64,000 nt of DNA from the NCBI GenBank assembly GCA_051867975.1, contig JBJDZM010000010.1, forward strand, positions 1-64,000, read 5' to 3'. Below are positions 51,540 to 59,049 of this stretch, in pieces. The position numbers were made by a program, and so were the translations under genes. Below the pieces are notes generated by a model that did not search any database, was not told the DNA's origin, and saw only the letters and a list, made by a program, of their open reading frames with translations. The number at the start of each line of letters is the position of its first letter. The first letter of the stretch is position 1. This DNA is from SVTX01 sp051867975 (lineage in GTDB: Bacteria > Bacillota > Clostridia > Oscillospirales > CAG-272).

Positions 51540-53433
51540 GTACTATCCCCTTTTAGTCGTCGGAGCTATCGTTTCGCTCTTTGCGGCGGTATTTATTCTG
51601 GCATACGCCTTCATGAAGGACAAAAAAGAAGCCATCGGCTTTGACCGAAATATGAAGGACTCGGAAATAATCCGCAGGCTTATGAAATACGCAAAGCCCT
51701 ATACTAAAAATTTCATTATCGTGCTTATTTTGATGATATTCTCGATAGCGCACGAGATAATCTCGCCTCTCATTCTCGGCGAGCTGACAAACACGGTCGG
51801 AAGCGAGGACGGATTTGAGCTTTCATACCTCTTTACGACGATTGCAATATACGTCTCGATACTTCTCGTCTCGCTCGTCTCGTCCTATGTTCAGGCGCTC
51901 ATTCTGCAAAGGACGGGACAGCGGATAGTGTCAAACATCCGTGAAGACCTCTTTGCTCACATAGAAAGTCTCTCGCATGACCAGCTCAACAAAATTCCCG
52001 TGGGAACGCTCGTCACCCGTGTCACAAACGACACCAACGCCATCTCGATAACCTTTACCAACATCATGGTAAACCTCGTCAAGAACTGCTTTATCATCAT
52101 AGGTGTCTTGACGGCAATGCTGATGCTCAACTACATGCTGACATTGATGATACTCTGCTTTGTTCCCTTCGTTACCATTTTTACGGTCATTTTCCGTAAA
52201 TTTTCGCGCCGCGCGCACAGACGCGTCAAGGACGGCACGACCGATATCAACATCTTCCTCTCGGAAAATCTTTCGGGAATGAAGATAATCCAGATATTCA
52301 ACCGCGAGGAACGCAAAAAAGCCGAATTTGACGAGAAAAACAAGCGTCTCGGCAAGGCAAAATTCGGTCAGATCTTCGTCTTCGGAATATTCAGACCTAT
52401 GGTCTATATGCTCTATATCTCGTCCGTACTCTGCCTTTTCTACCTCGGCTCACGCGGATATATCACAAAAACCGAATTCCTCGGACAAGCGATAGACGCA
52501 GGCGTTATCGTCTCGTTCTATCTCTATATTTCCAAATTCTTTAACCCGATACAAAACTTAGCCGAGCAGTTTAACCGTCTTCAGGCGGCGTTTGCTTCAA
52601 GCGAGAAGATATACAAAATATTCGACATCACACCCGAGGTCGTCGACGAGCCGGATGCCATCGAGCTTGACCATATTGAGGGAAATATCGAATTCAAGAA
52701 CGTCTGGTTCTCATATATCGAAGGCGAATGGGTGCTGAAGGACGTTTCCTTCAAAGTAAACGCGGGCGACACCGTCGCGTTCGTCGGCTCGACAGGCTCG
52801 GGCAAGACGACCATCCTATCGCTCATATGCCGCAACTACGACATACAGAAGGGCGAAATACTCATCGACGGAATCAATATCAAAAAGATAAAGATATCCT
52901 CGCTCCGCCGCGGGTTCGGTCAGATGCTTCAGGATGTCTTCCTCTTCTCGGGTACGATACGCTCAAATATCACCCTCGGACTTGACAACGTCTCGGACGA
53001 GGAGGTCATGGAAGCCTGCCGATACGTCAATGCCGACAAATTCATCGAAAAGCTGGACGGCGGTCTTGACGAGGTAGTCCGTGAGAGAGGAAACAACTTC
53101 TCCGCGGGACAAAGACAGCTCGTATCGTTTGCAAGAACGATAGTTCACAAGCCTGCGGTCATGATACTCGATGAGGCTACAGCAAACATCGACACCGAGA
53201 CCGAGGTCCTCATTCAGGATTCGCTTGAAAAGATGATGAATATCGGAACTATGCTCATGGTCGCGCACCGTCTTTCTACAATTCAGCACGCCGACAATAT
53301 CATCGTGCTCTCGCACGGAGAGATAGTCGAGCAGGGCAACCATCAGGAGCTTTTGCGCCAAAAGGGCAACTATTACAGGCTCTACACCCTGCAGGTCGCA
53401 AAACAGAAGGGCAAATTGTCCTTGTCGGAATAA
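51532..53433 (+). CDS. ABC exporter half-transporter, subunit 2
   Basis: A 633-residue half-transporter: an extra N-terminal helix, six core helices and a nucleotide-binding domain with Walker A GSTGSGKTT, signature FSAGQRQL, Walker B VMILDEATANID and H-loop VAHRLST. Here the Walker B Glu is present but the signature is degenerate, the mirror image of subunit 1. Start 51532 follows AAGGAGG and overlaps the previous stop. Confidence 0.95.
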   Translation: MYEYYPLLVVGAIVSLFAAVFILAYAFMKDKKEAIGFDRNMKDSEIIRRLMKYAKPYTKNFIIVLILMIFSIAHEIISPLILGELTNTVGSEDGFELSYLFTTIAIYVSILLVSLVSSYVQALILQRTGQRIVSNIREDLFAHIESLSHDQLNKIPVGTLVTRVTNDTNAISITFTNIMVNLVKNCFIIIGVLTAMLMLNYMLTLMILCFVPFVTIFTVIFRKFSRRAHRRVKDGTTDINIFLSENLSGMKIIQIFNREERKKAEFDEKNKRLGKAKFGQIFVFGIFRPMVYMLYISSVLCLFYLGSRGYITKTEFLGQAIDAGVIVSFYLYISKFFNPIQNLAEQFNRLQAAFASSEKIYKIFDITPEVVDEPDAIELDHIEGNIEFKNVWFSYIEGEWVLKDVSFKVNAGDTVAFVGSTGSGKTTILSLICRNYDIQKGEILIDGINIKKIKISSLRRGFGQMLQDVFLFSGTIRSNITLGLDNVSDEEVMEACRYVNADKFIEKLDGGLDEVVRERGNNFSAGQRQLVSFARTIVHKPAVMILDEATANIDTETEVLIQDSLEKMMNIGTMLMVAHRLSTIQHADNIIVLSHGEIVEQGNHQELLRQKGNYYRLYTLQVAKQKGKLSLSE

Positions 53434-53544
53434 AGCCGAAATCTCGGAAATATGCTATTTGAAGTTTTTGCGTCAAGTGAATAAAAGAGTCCCATCCGGT
53501 CAAAACTCCAACTAACGGCAACCTGCCGCGAAAGGATGAAAAAT

Positions 53545-53805
53545 ATGAACGAATCTAAGAACTCCCAAAATCAGAACTCGAAGACAAACAAGGCTCAGAA
53601 CAATTCACAGAATAATTCCCGGAATAACTCTCAGAACAACTCTCAGAACAATTCTCAGAACAATTCTCAGAATAATTCTCAGAATAATTCTCAGAATAAT
53701 TCTCAAAATCAGGTACCTCCCATGCACCGCATTGACGGCGGAAAGGTTCCAAACCGCGCTCATACCGAAATGAACTCGGGCAGAAATTCAAAAAACAGCA
53801 AATAA
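53545..53805 (+). CDS. Small Asn/Gln/Ser repeat protein
   Basis: An 86-residue, strongly hydrophilic protein without a signal peptide. The central part is nine tandem four-residue units (QNNS, one RNNS) encoded by a 12-bp minisatellite. The tail PPMHRIDGGKVPNRAHTEMN is more conserved-looking. The start at 53545 follows AAAGGATG. It sits about 110 bases after the ABC exporter with no terminator seen between, so it may be co-transcribed. Function unknown; low-complexity Asn/Gln-rich tracts occur in spore-coat and surface proteins. Confidence 0.65.
   Translation: MNESKNSQNQNSKTNKAQNNSQNNSRNNSQNNSQNNSQNNSQNNSQNNSQNNSQNQVPPMHRIDGGKVPNRAHTEMNSGRNSKNSK
53596..53703. repeat. 12-bp minisatellite, nine copies
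   Basis: Nine 12-bp units (consensus CAGAAYAAYTCT) inside the small Asn-rich protein; copies 5-6 and 7-9 are identical to each other within each block. Confidence 0.92.
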
Positions 53806-53813
53806 TCAAATGA

Positions 53814-53842
53814 CGGCTCGGGCTTGCGCCCGAGCCGCTATT
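53814..53842. terminator. Convergent intrinsic terminator
   Basis: CGGCTCGGGC pairs with GCCCGAGCCG around TTGC, between the plus-strand repeat protein and the minus-strand permease. Confidence 0.85.
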
Positions 53843-53859
53843 TTCATAGAATATAAAAA

Positions 53860-54903
53860 TCATCTTAAAACGCCTGAAATTATCAGCGGAATGATTCCGC
53901 ACGCTATAAATATGATATCCCTCGTTTTGATTTTAAAGCCCCTGCGGTAGATAAAATATCCGACAAGCATCAAAGCAAATATTATGACCGACATTATTTC
54001 AAGTCCGTCGCTCAGCAAAAGCAGTCCGTAGCCGTAAACCGGTATGAGCAGCTTATATCCGAACGGAGAGTCCGAAATCTCGCCTGCCAAATGCGCGCCT
54101 TTTCTCTTGAAATTGAAGAAAAATCCGAAGGCGGCGGCAATTCCGACAGCGCCCCAGACAAAGAACATATACATCTGTGCCATATATCTGTCCGCGTAAT
54201 TAACGTAATATGATGCACCTGCGTCGCTTGCACGGTTGACCTCAATTAAGTCTTGGAATATCACCGTCAGATTATTTATCGGGGCATATATGATTCCCCA
54301 TCCCGAAAGCGATTCAAGCTCAAGCAACACCTGTCTGTCAAGCACCGCGCGCGATACAGAGTGGAAGACGTACATAACAAGATACGCAACAAACGCCCAA
54401 AGAGCACAGAAAAGAATACCGTCCGGGACTGTATTTCCCTCGCTGAAGAGGAAGGTGAAGATAGAATACATCACCCATCCGAGCAGAAGCGAGAAGAGAT
54501 AATAGAGCGGCATATATCCGAGCCTAAAGCAGTCGGTCGTTGCCAAAAGGTATATCCAGACCGACACGAAGCTCACCGTGTATACCGTGAATATCTGTAT
54601 CGCGCCCGAAAGGTAATGCGCAAGTGCCATTTTCGTCCTTTTTATCGGGAAAAAGAAGAGCGTATCGAGATTTCTTCGTGTCTTGAAGACCGAAAGCTCC
54701 AAAATCGGTATCAAGGTGCAGATAATTCCGAGAATAGCCGCCAACATGTATATTCCCGTCGCACGGTACTGTTCATTTCTCGTGCTTGACGACACTTCCG
54801 AAGTCATAATAAGACACACCATGACCGACAGCACCGTAAAAACTATCGTGCGAAGCGTACTCTGCTTTAGTCTGTACTGCAAATATCTTCCAAATACCTT
54901 CAT
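53860..54903 (-). CDS. ABC-2-type permease (YtrC/D-like)
   Basis: A 347-residue membrane protein with about eight helices. RRNLDTLFFFPIKRTKMALAHY is the cytoplasmic loop typical of ABC-2 permeases of the YtrC/BcrB kind. It overlaps the ATPase gene by four bases (ATGA). In a GntR-ATPase-permease operon such transporters are usually induced by cell-wall antibiotics. Confidence 0.87.
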   Translation of the reverse strand: MKVFGRYLQYRLKQSTLRTIVFTVLSVMVCLIMTSEVSSSTRNEQYRATGIYMLAAILGIICTLIPILELSVFKTRRNLDTLFFFPIKRTKMALAHYLSGAIQIFTVYTVSFVSVWIYLLATTDCFRLGYMPLYYLFSLLLGWVMYSIFTFLFSEGNTVPDGILFCALWAFVAYLVMYVFHSVSRAVLDRQVLLELESLSGWGIIYAPINNLTVIFQDLIEVNRASDAGASYYVNYADRYMAQMYMFFVWGAVGIAAAFGFFFNFKRKGAHLAGEISDSPFGYKLLIPVYGYGLLLLSDGLEIMSVIIFALMLVGYFIYRRGFKIKTRDIIFIACGIIPLIISGVLR

Positions 54904-55781
54904 TTATTCTCCCCCCTTTCCTCAACCTCTCTGATGAACAGCTCTTCAAAGTCCATCGGCATCTCTTCAACTATCACGGGATGCAGAGCCTCAAGCGCAG
55001 TCTTCATCTTCTCGGCGTTTCCCTTGAGTACTATGCGCACAAAGCGTCCGCTCTTTTCAACCGAGACCGCAGGGAGTCCCGCGAAAATGCTCTCGTCAAA
55101 TTCTTCAAGAAAAGCGAGCTGGAACTTGCAAAAGCTTCCCACCTTTTCGGCAATGTCGCCCGACGACGATACCGTCATTTTATCTATAAGCGCGTATGAA
55201 TCGCAGAAATCCTCAAGCTCACGGAGCGAGTGGCTTGAAATAAGCACGCTGACTCCGTCCTCCTCGACCGCGCTGTTTATTGCCTTTTTGAATGACAGAC
55301 GCGCTAAAGGGTCAAGTCCGTCAAACGCCTCGTCAAGAATAAGATACTTCGGCTTGACCGCCAAGGCAAGCGCAATGAAAAGCTGTCGTCTCATGCCCTT
55401 TGAGAAGTTGCGTATCGGCTTTTTTGCGTCAAGCCTGAAGAGCTGCATATGCTTATCAAAAACCTCTTTGCTCATGTCGGGATAGAAGGTCTTATACATC
55501 GCAAAGAGAGCCGCGCCCGTTGTGTGTACCGTATAATACGGGTCGTCGGGCAGGAAAAAGAGCTTTTGTCTTGCGCTCTCGGTCTGAACGCTCTCGCCGT
55601 CAATGAGTATCTCGCCCTTGTCCGCCTTGTATACGCCCGTGATAAGTCTGAGCAGCGTCGTCTTGCCCGCGCCGTTGATGCCGACAAGTCCCATGACGCT
55701 TCCCTCGCGAAGCTCTAAATTTATGTCCTTTAAAATCCGGTTTCCGCCCAAAGAGTGCGAAACATTATTTATCTTTATCAT
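54900..55781 (-). CDS. ABC transporter ATPase (YtrB-like)
   Basis: A 293-residue ATPase: Walker A GINGAGKTT, degenerate signature NFSKGMRRQ, Walker B LILDEAFDGLDP and H-loop SSHSLRELED, with an extra C-terminal domain of about 70 residues. This is the YtrB/DrrA-like subclass. It overlaps the GntR gene by 17 bases and the permease gene by four. Confidence 0.93.
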   Translation of the reverse strand: MIKINNVSHSLGGNRILKDINLELREGSVMGLVGINGAGKTTLLRLITGVYKADKGEILIDGESVQTESARQKLFFLPDDPYYTVHTTGAALFAMYKTFYPDMSKEVFDKHMQLFRLDAKKPIRNFSKGMRRQLFIALALAVKPKYLILDEAFDGLDPLARLSFKKAINSAVEEDGVSVLISSHSLRELEDFCDSYALIDKMTVSSSGDIAEKVGSFCKFQLAFLEEFDESIFAGLPAVSVEKSGRFVRIVLKGNAEKMKTALEALHPVIVEEMPMDFEELFIREVEERGENK

Positions 55782-56124
55782 CTTTTCCGTACACCTCCTC
55801 TATCCAGCTCATAAGACTGCGCCTCGACACGCCCATGTCGCGCAGCGCGTAAATAATGCTTTTCTTGTCAGGCTCATTCTCTCCTCCGCCTTCGCCCCAG
55901 ATCACGAACGCGCCCTTTTTGGGCAGAGAGCAAATGAATTTGTCCTCTTCAAGCAGAGAATACGCCCTTGCGACTGTATTTGGGTTGACACCAAGCTCAC
56001 CTGCCAGGGCGCGCACGCTCGGGAGTTTTTCTCCCGCTTTAATTATGCCGAGCTTTATATATTCCTTATATCGCTCGGCAATTTCAAGATAAACGTCCTG
56101 TTTTCCCGAAAAACTCGTTTGCAT
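55765..56124 (-). CDS. GntR-family repressor (YtrA subfamily)
   Basis: A 119-residue protein: winged helix GEKLPSVRALAGELGVNPNTVARAY (about 37-61; split in two for reading) followed by a short two-helix tail rather than a large ligand domain. This defines the YtrA subfamily, which represses its own ABC operon. Four 9-bp repeats lie between its promoter and start codon. Confidence 0.94.
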   Translation of the reverse strand: MQTSFSGKQDVYLEIAERYKEYIKLGIIKAGEKLPSVRALAGELGVNPNTVARAYSLLEEDKFICSLPKKGAFVIWGEGGGENEPDKKSIIYALRDMGVSRRSLMSWIEEVYGKDDKDK

Positions 56125-56143
56125 TTTTTCCTCCTCTTCAAAA

Positions 56144-56204
56144 TCTGTATTATCTGTATTAACTGTATCATCTGCATTATAGCATTATACGCCGCATATG
56201 TCAA
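56144..56204 (-). promoter_or_regulatory. Promoter of the GntR-ABC operon with four 9-bp tandem repeats
   Basis: Minus-strand TTGACA (plus 56199-56204), a 17-bp spacer and TATAAT (plus 56176-56181). Directly beyond the -10 are four tandem 9-mers (TCTGTATTA twice, ACTGTATCA, TCTGCATTA; 56144-56179), probable regulator sites. Confidence 0.8.
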
Positions 56205-56248
56205 TAGGTTTTAAAAAAATTACAAAAATTTTTTTGACGGCTATAATG

Positions 56249-56280
56249 TGACAAATTACGCATATATAGCGTATTATAAT
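56249..56280 (+). promoter_or_regulatory. Possible long-spacer promoter of spoIIE
   Basis: TGACAA (56249-56254) and TATAAT (56275-56280) are 20 bp apart, and the spacer is filled by the palindrome TACGC-N7-GCGTA (56257-56273). Over-long spacers are known for Spo0A-activated sigma-A promoters of spoIIE and spoIIG. No clear 0A box was found. Confidence 0.45.
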
Positions 56281-56329
56281 GTTCTTAAAACCATTTTTTA
56301 CCATTTTTTGAAAAAGAGGACCGACAAAA

Positions 56330-58921
56330 ATGCAAAACACTGAAAAAAATACGGATAAATATAAAAAGGAGACGAAAAGGATCTCATTAAAATCGATTGG
56401 CGAAAAGTTGCGTGAAAAAGACGAGGTCGAGGTGCGTTCAAGGCTGCGCTTTTGCGTCAATTTTGCGCTGACGGTCGCAACTGCCTACATGCTCGGCGGA
56501 GCAAAGCTGCTTTTTTCTACATATCCGCTATGTCTCGCGCTCTTATGCTCGCACAGAAAAAAACTCCTCCCCATCTCGCTGGGACTTATAATATCGGCTA
56601 TTGCAGGGCTTCTGCCCGATATATATGTCTTCGCCTGCATCGCGGTTCCGCTCGTCAGACTGCTTATGGCGTGTATGCCCTCGGTCTTCTCTGAGATGAG
56701 TGACGTTAAGAAATCGACGGCGACGGGAATCATCAGATTTAACTCGAAGCTGCCCGAAAAACAAAGCGTCGGCACAACCGCAAAAAAGCAGGCAGGCGCG
56801 CCGTTCTCATCGCTTCATATATTTGAAGAAAAGCTCTCTATGCGCGTCCTTACCGCCGCACTCTGCGGTCTTCTTGCGGGACTTTTTTCAATGATACGCT
56901 CGAATTTTTCCTTTTATTCACTCTGGGGAACGCTCTTTCTTACGGCGGCATGCCCCCTGTCCGTCCTTCTTCTCGGCGGCATGTTCGGCGGTATACAAGG
57001 TAAATTCTATCCGCTCGTCTCGCTCACGGCTGCGGGCGCGGCATGCGTATTCGCCGCAAAGACAATGACCGTTATCGGCATGCCGATGGCACCCTTTCTC
57101 GCAATGCTTCTGACGCTTTTTATAACGCAGGTTCACGGACTTTTGCCGGGAGGCATCTCAGCTATTCTTTTCGGGCTTGTGCTTGACCCCGTATATATGC
57201 CCCTGCTTCTCATATGCTCTCTGCTCTTTTTCCTCATTTCAAGCGTGCGCCGAGGAGTCGGCCTTGCCGTTGTCTGCGCCGCGGTCGTCGTCTGGTGCTA
57301 CTACATCGGCGGCACGCAGGGACTTGTCGGGATCCTTCCCCCGATGCTTTTGGCAATCCCCGTTTATATGATGTGCGACAAATACCGCGAGATAATGTGC
57401 GCGCCGTACAACCGCGACGCCGTAATGGCAGGCGGAGTATATTTTGCCGAGGCGGTTACCGAAAAAAACAAAAACGAGGCGGTGCGCGAACGTCTCGGCG
57501 CACTCTCGGAGATCTTCTCCGCACTGTCGGAGACCTTCTGCAAGCTCTCGGACAAGCGCCGCCGTCCCGATGCCTTGGGGCTTAAAAGAATATGTGAGAA
57601 CGAATTTGACACCTCATGCAAAAATTGCCAAAATCACGAGCTTTGCTACGGAAGCGAATACAAGACCCTTTTGAATGCGCAAAGTACGCTGACCGCCGCA
57701 CTGCACTCAAAGGGCAGCGTTGACAAAGGCGATATCGACCCCGATTTCTGCAATCTCTGCCCATATTCGGAAAATATCGCAAAGGGCATAAACCGCGCGG
57801 TATCCGACGCGACCGAAAGCATGATAAAGAACGAAAAGCTCGGATTTTTCGCCTCAAGCTACGAGGACATCAACGAGATTCTGTGCGATGCGCTTGAAAA
57901 CGACGGCGAGGAATACACCGCCGACCAATCCTCGGCGGAAAAGATATTTGATATGCTCTACGAGCACGGATTCCGTGCGGGAGGTGTCGTTGTGTTCGGA
58001 AAAAGAAGCAAAAATATAGTCATCAAGGGGCTTCCGTCCGCAGACAAACTGAGCGCGAAAAAGGCGGATGCCGTGAGAGTCGCGGCAGGAGAGATCGTCG
58101 GCGCAGAGCTTGGAGAGCCGATATTCGAGCTCGGGCGCGACGGCACGGTCATGCGCCTGTGCTCAAAGCCGCAGTTCAAGGCAAAATGCTCAAGAGGCAA
58201 TATCGCCGCCGAAACAGACCTGAGTGAGCCACAGCTTAACACAAGCTCACTCTATATCGACCCATTTGATACCAAAGACGAGCCTGACGAAGTCTGCGGC
58301 GACACGTCAAACTCTTTTATCACGTCCTCTTCTTATTTCTATTCGCTCATCAGCGACGGAATGGGCAACGGCGAGGAAGCGGCATTTGTATCGGGAGTCT
58401 GTTCAATGTTTATCGAAAAAATGCTCTCGGCAGGAAACCGCGCTGACATAACCGTGCGAATGCTCAATAATCTTTTGCGAAACGAGAACATGGGGCGAGG
58501 TGGCGAATGCTCCGCGACCGTCGACCTATGCGAGCTTGACCTGATAAGCGGAACGGCGTCATTTATCAAAAGCGGTGCGGCACCGACGTATATCGTGCGT
58601 TCGGGTACTGTCTACAAGGTCTACTCACGCACGATGCCGATAGGAATTTTAAAGGACACCGACACGAAGATAAGCAAATTTGACACGAAAAAGGGCGATA
58701 TTATAATCATGATGTCGGACGGCTGTTGTCCCGACAGCGAGGACTGCCCGTGGCTGGTCGACTTTTTGTGTGAATATATGTCCAAAAAAGAGAAAAACGC
58801 GCTCGGTGTTGAGTCCGAATGTGAAATCTTAAAGGACAAGCTGCTCTCGCTTGCAGTTAAGAATTTTCCCGAAGGCAAGCCGCGCGACGATATCTCGGTC
58901 TCGGTAATAATTATCGAATAA
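56330..58921 (+). CDS. spoIIE: Stage II sporulation protein E phosphatase
   Basis: An 863-residue protein. A basic N-terminus is followed by about ten helices (about 40-345), a central soluble oligomerisation region with Cys clusters (CENEFDTSCKNCQNHELC) and a C-terminal PP2C phosphatase domain. The domain has the metal Asp near residue 676 in ISDGMGNGEEA, MSDGCCPD, and a final PRDDISVSVIII. SpoIIE dephosphorylates SpoIIAA to switch on sigma-F in the forespore and acts at the polar septum. Length and layout match Bacillus and Clostridium SpoIIE (about 800-830), so the organism is genetically equipped to sporulate. Confidence 0.96.
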   Translation: MQNTEKNTDKYKKETKRISLKSIGEKLREKDEVEVRSRLRFCVNFALTVATAYMLGGAKLLFSTYPLCLALLCSHRKKLLPISLGLIISAIAGLLPDIYVFACIAVPLVRLLMACMPSVFSEMSDVKKSTATGIIRFNSKLPEKQSVGTTAKKQAGAPFSSLHIFEEKLSMRVLTAALCGLLAGLFSMIRSNFSFYSLWGTLFLTAACPLSVLLLGGMFGGIQGKFYPLVSLTAAGAACVFAAKTMTVIGMPMAPFLAMLLTLFITQVHGLLPGGISAILFGLVLDPVYMPLLLICSLLFFLISSVRRGVGLAVVCAAVVVWCYYIGGTQGLVGILPPMLLAIPVYMMCDKYREIMCAPYNRDAVMAGGVYFAEAVTEKNKNEAVRERLGALSEIFSALSETFCKLSDKRRRPDALGLKRICENEFDTSCKNCQNHELCYGSEYKTLLNAQSTLTAALHSKGSVDKGDIDPDFCNLCPYSENIAKGINRAVSDATESMIKNEKLGFFASSYEDINEILCDALENDGEEYTADQSSAEKIFDMLYEHGFRAGGVVVFGKRSKNIVIKGLPSADKLSAKKADAVRVAAGEIVGAELGEPIFELGRDGTVMRLCSKPQFKAKCSRGNIAAETDLSEPQLNTSSLYIDPFDTKDEPDEVCGDTSNSFITSSSYFYSLISDGMGNGEEAAFVSGVCSMFIEKMLSAGNRADITVRMLNNLLRNENMGRGGECSATVDLCELDLISGTASFIKSGAAPTYIVRSGTVYKVYSRTMPIGILKDTDTKISKFDTKKGDIIIMMSDGCCPDSEDCPWLVDFLCEYMSKKEKNALGVESECEILKDKLLSLAVKNFPEGKPRDDISVSVIIIE

Positions 58922-58972
58922 ACATATATACAGCCCATACACCGCCTTCACCACCCAAAATCCTTTGCACTC

Positions 58973-59001
58973 TTGACAAACAGAACATTTTAAGTTATAA
59001 T
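58973..59001 (+). promoter_or_regulatory. Consensus sigma-A promoter of glnN
   Basis: TTGACA (58973-58978), a 17-bp spacer and TATAAT (58996-59001), about 50 bases before the start codon. Confidence 0.9.
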
Positions 59002-59049
59002 GGTATTACAATGAGTAAATTTTTTCTTCTAAGAGAAAGGCGGTATACT

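Noticed and set aside
53596..53703. CRISPR-like array
   Set aside because: The 12-bp units are directly adjacent without spacers and lie in a coding frame; no cas genes are nearby.
53555..53902. A minus-strand frame through the 12-bp minisatellite
   Set aside because: Repeats of this kind keep frames open on both strands; the plus frame has a ribosome binding site and correct direction, and the minus frame overlaps the convergent terminator.
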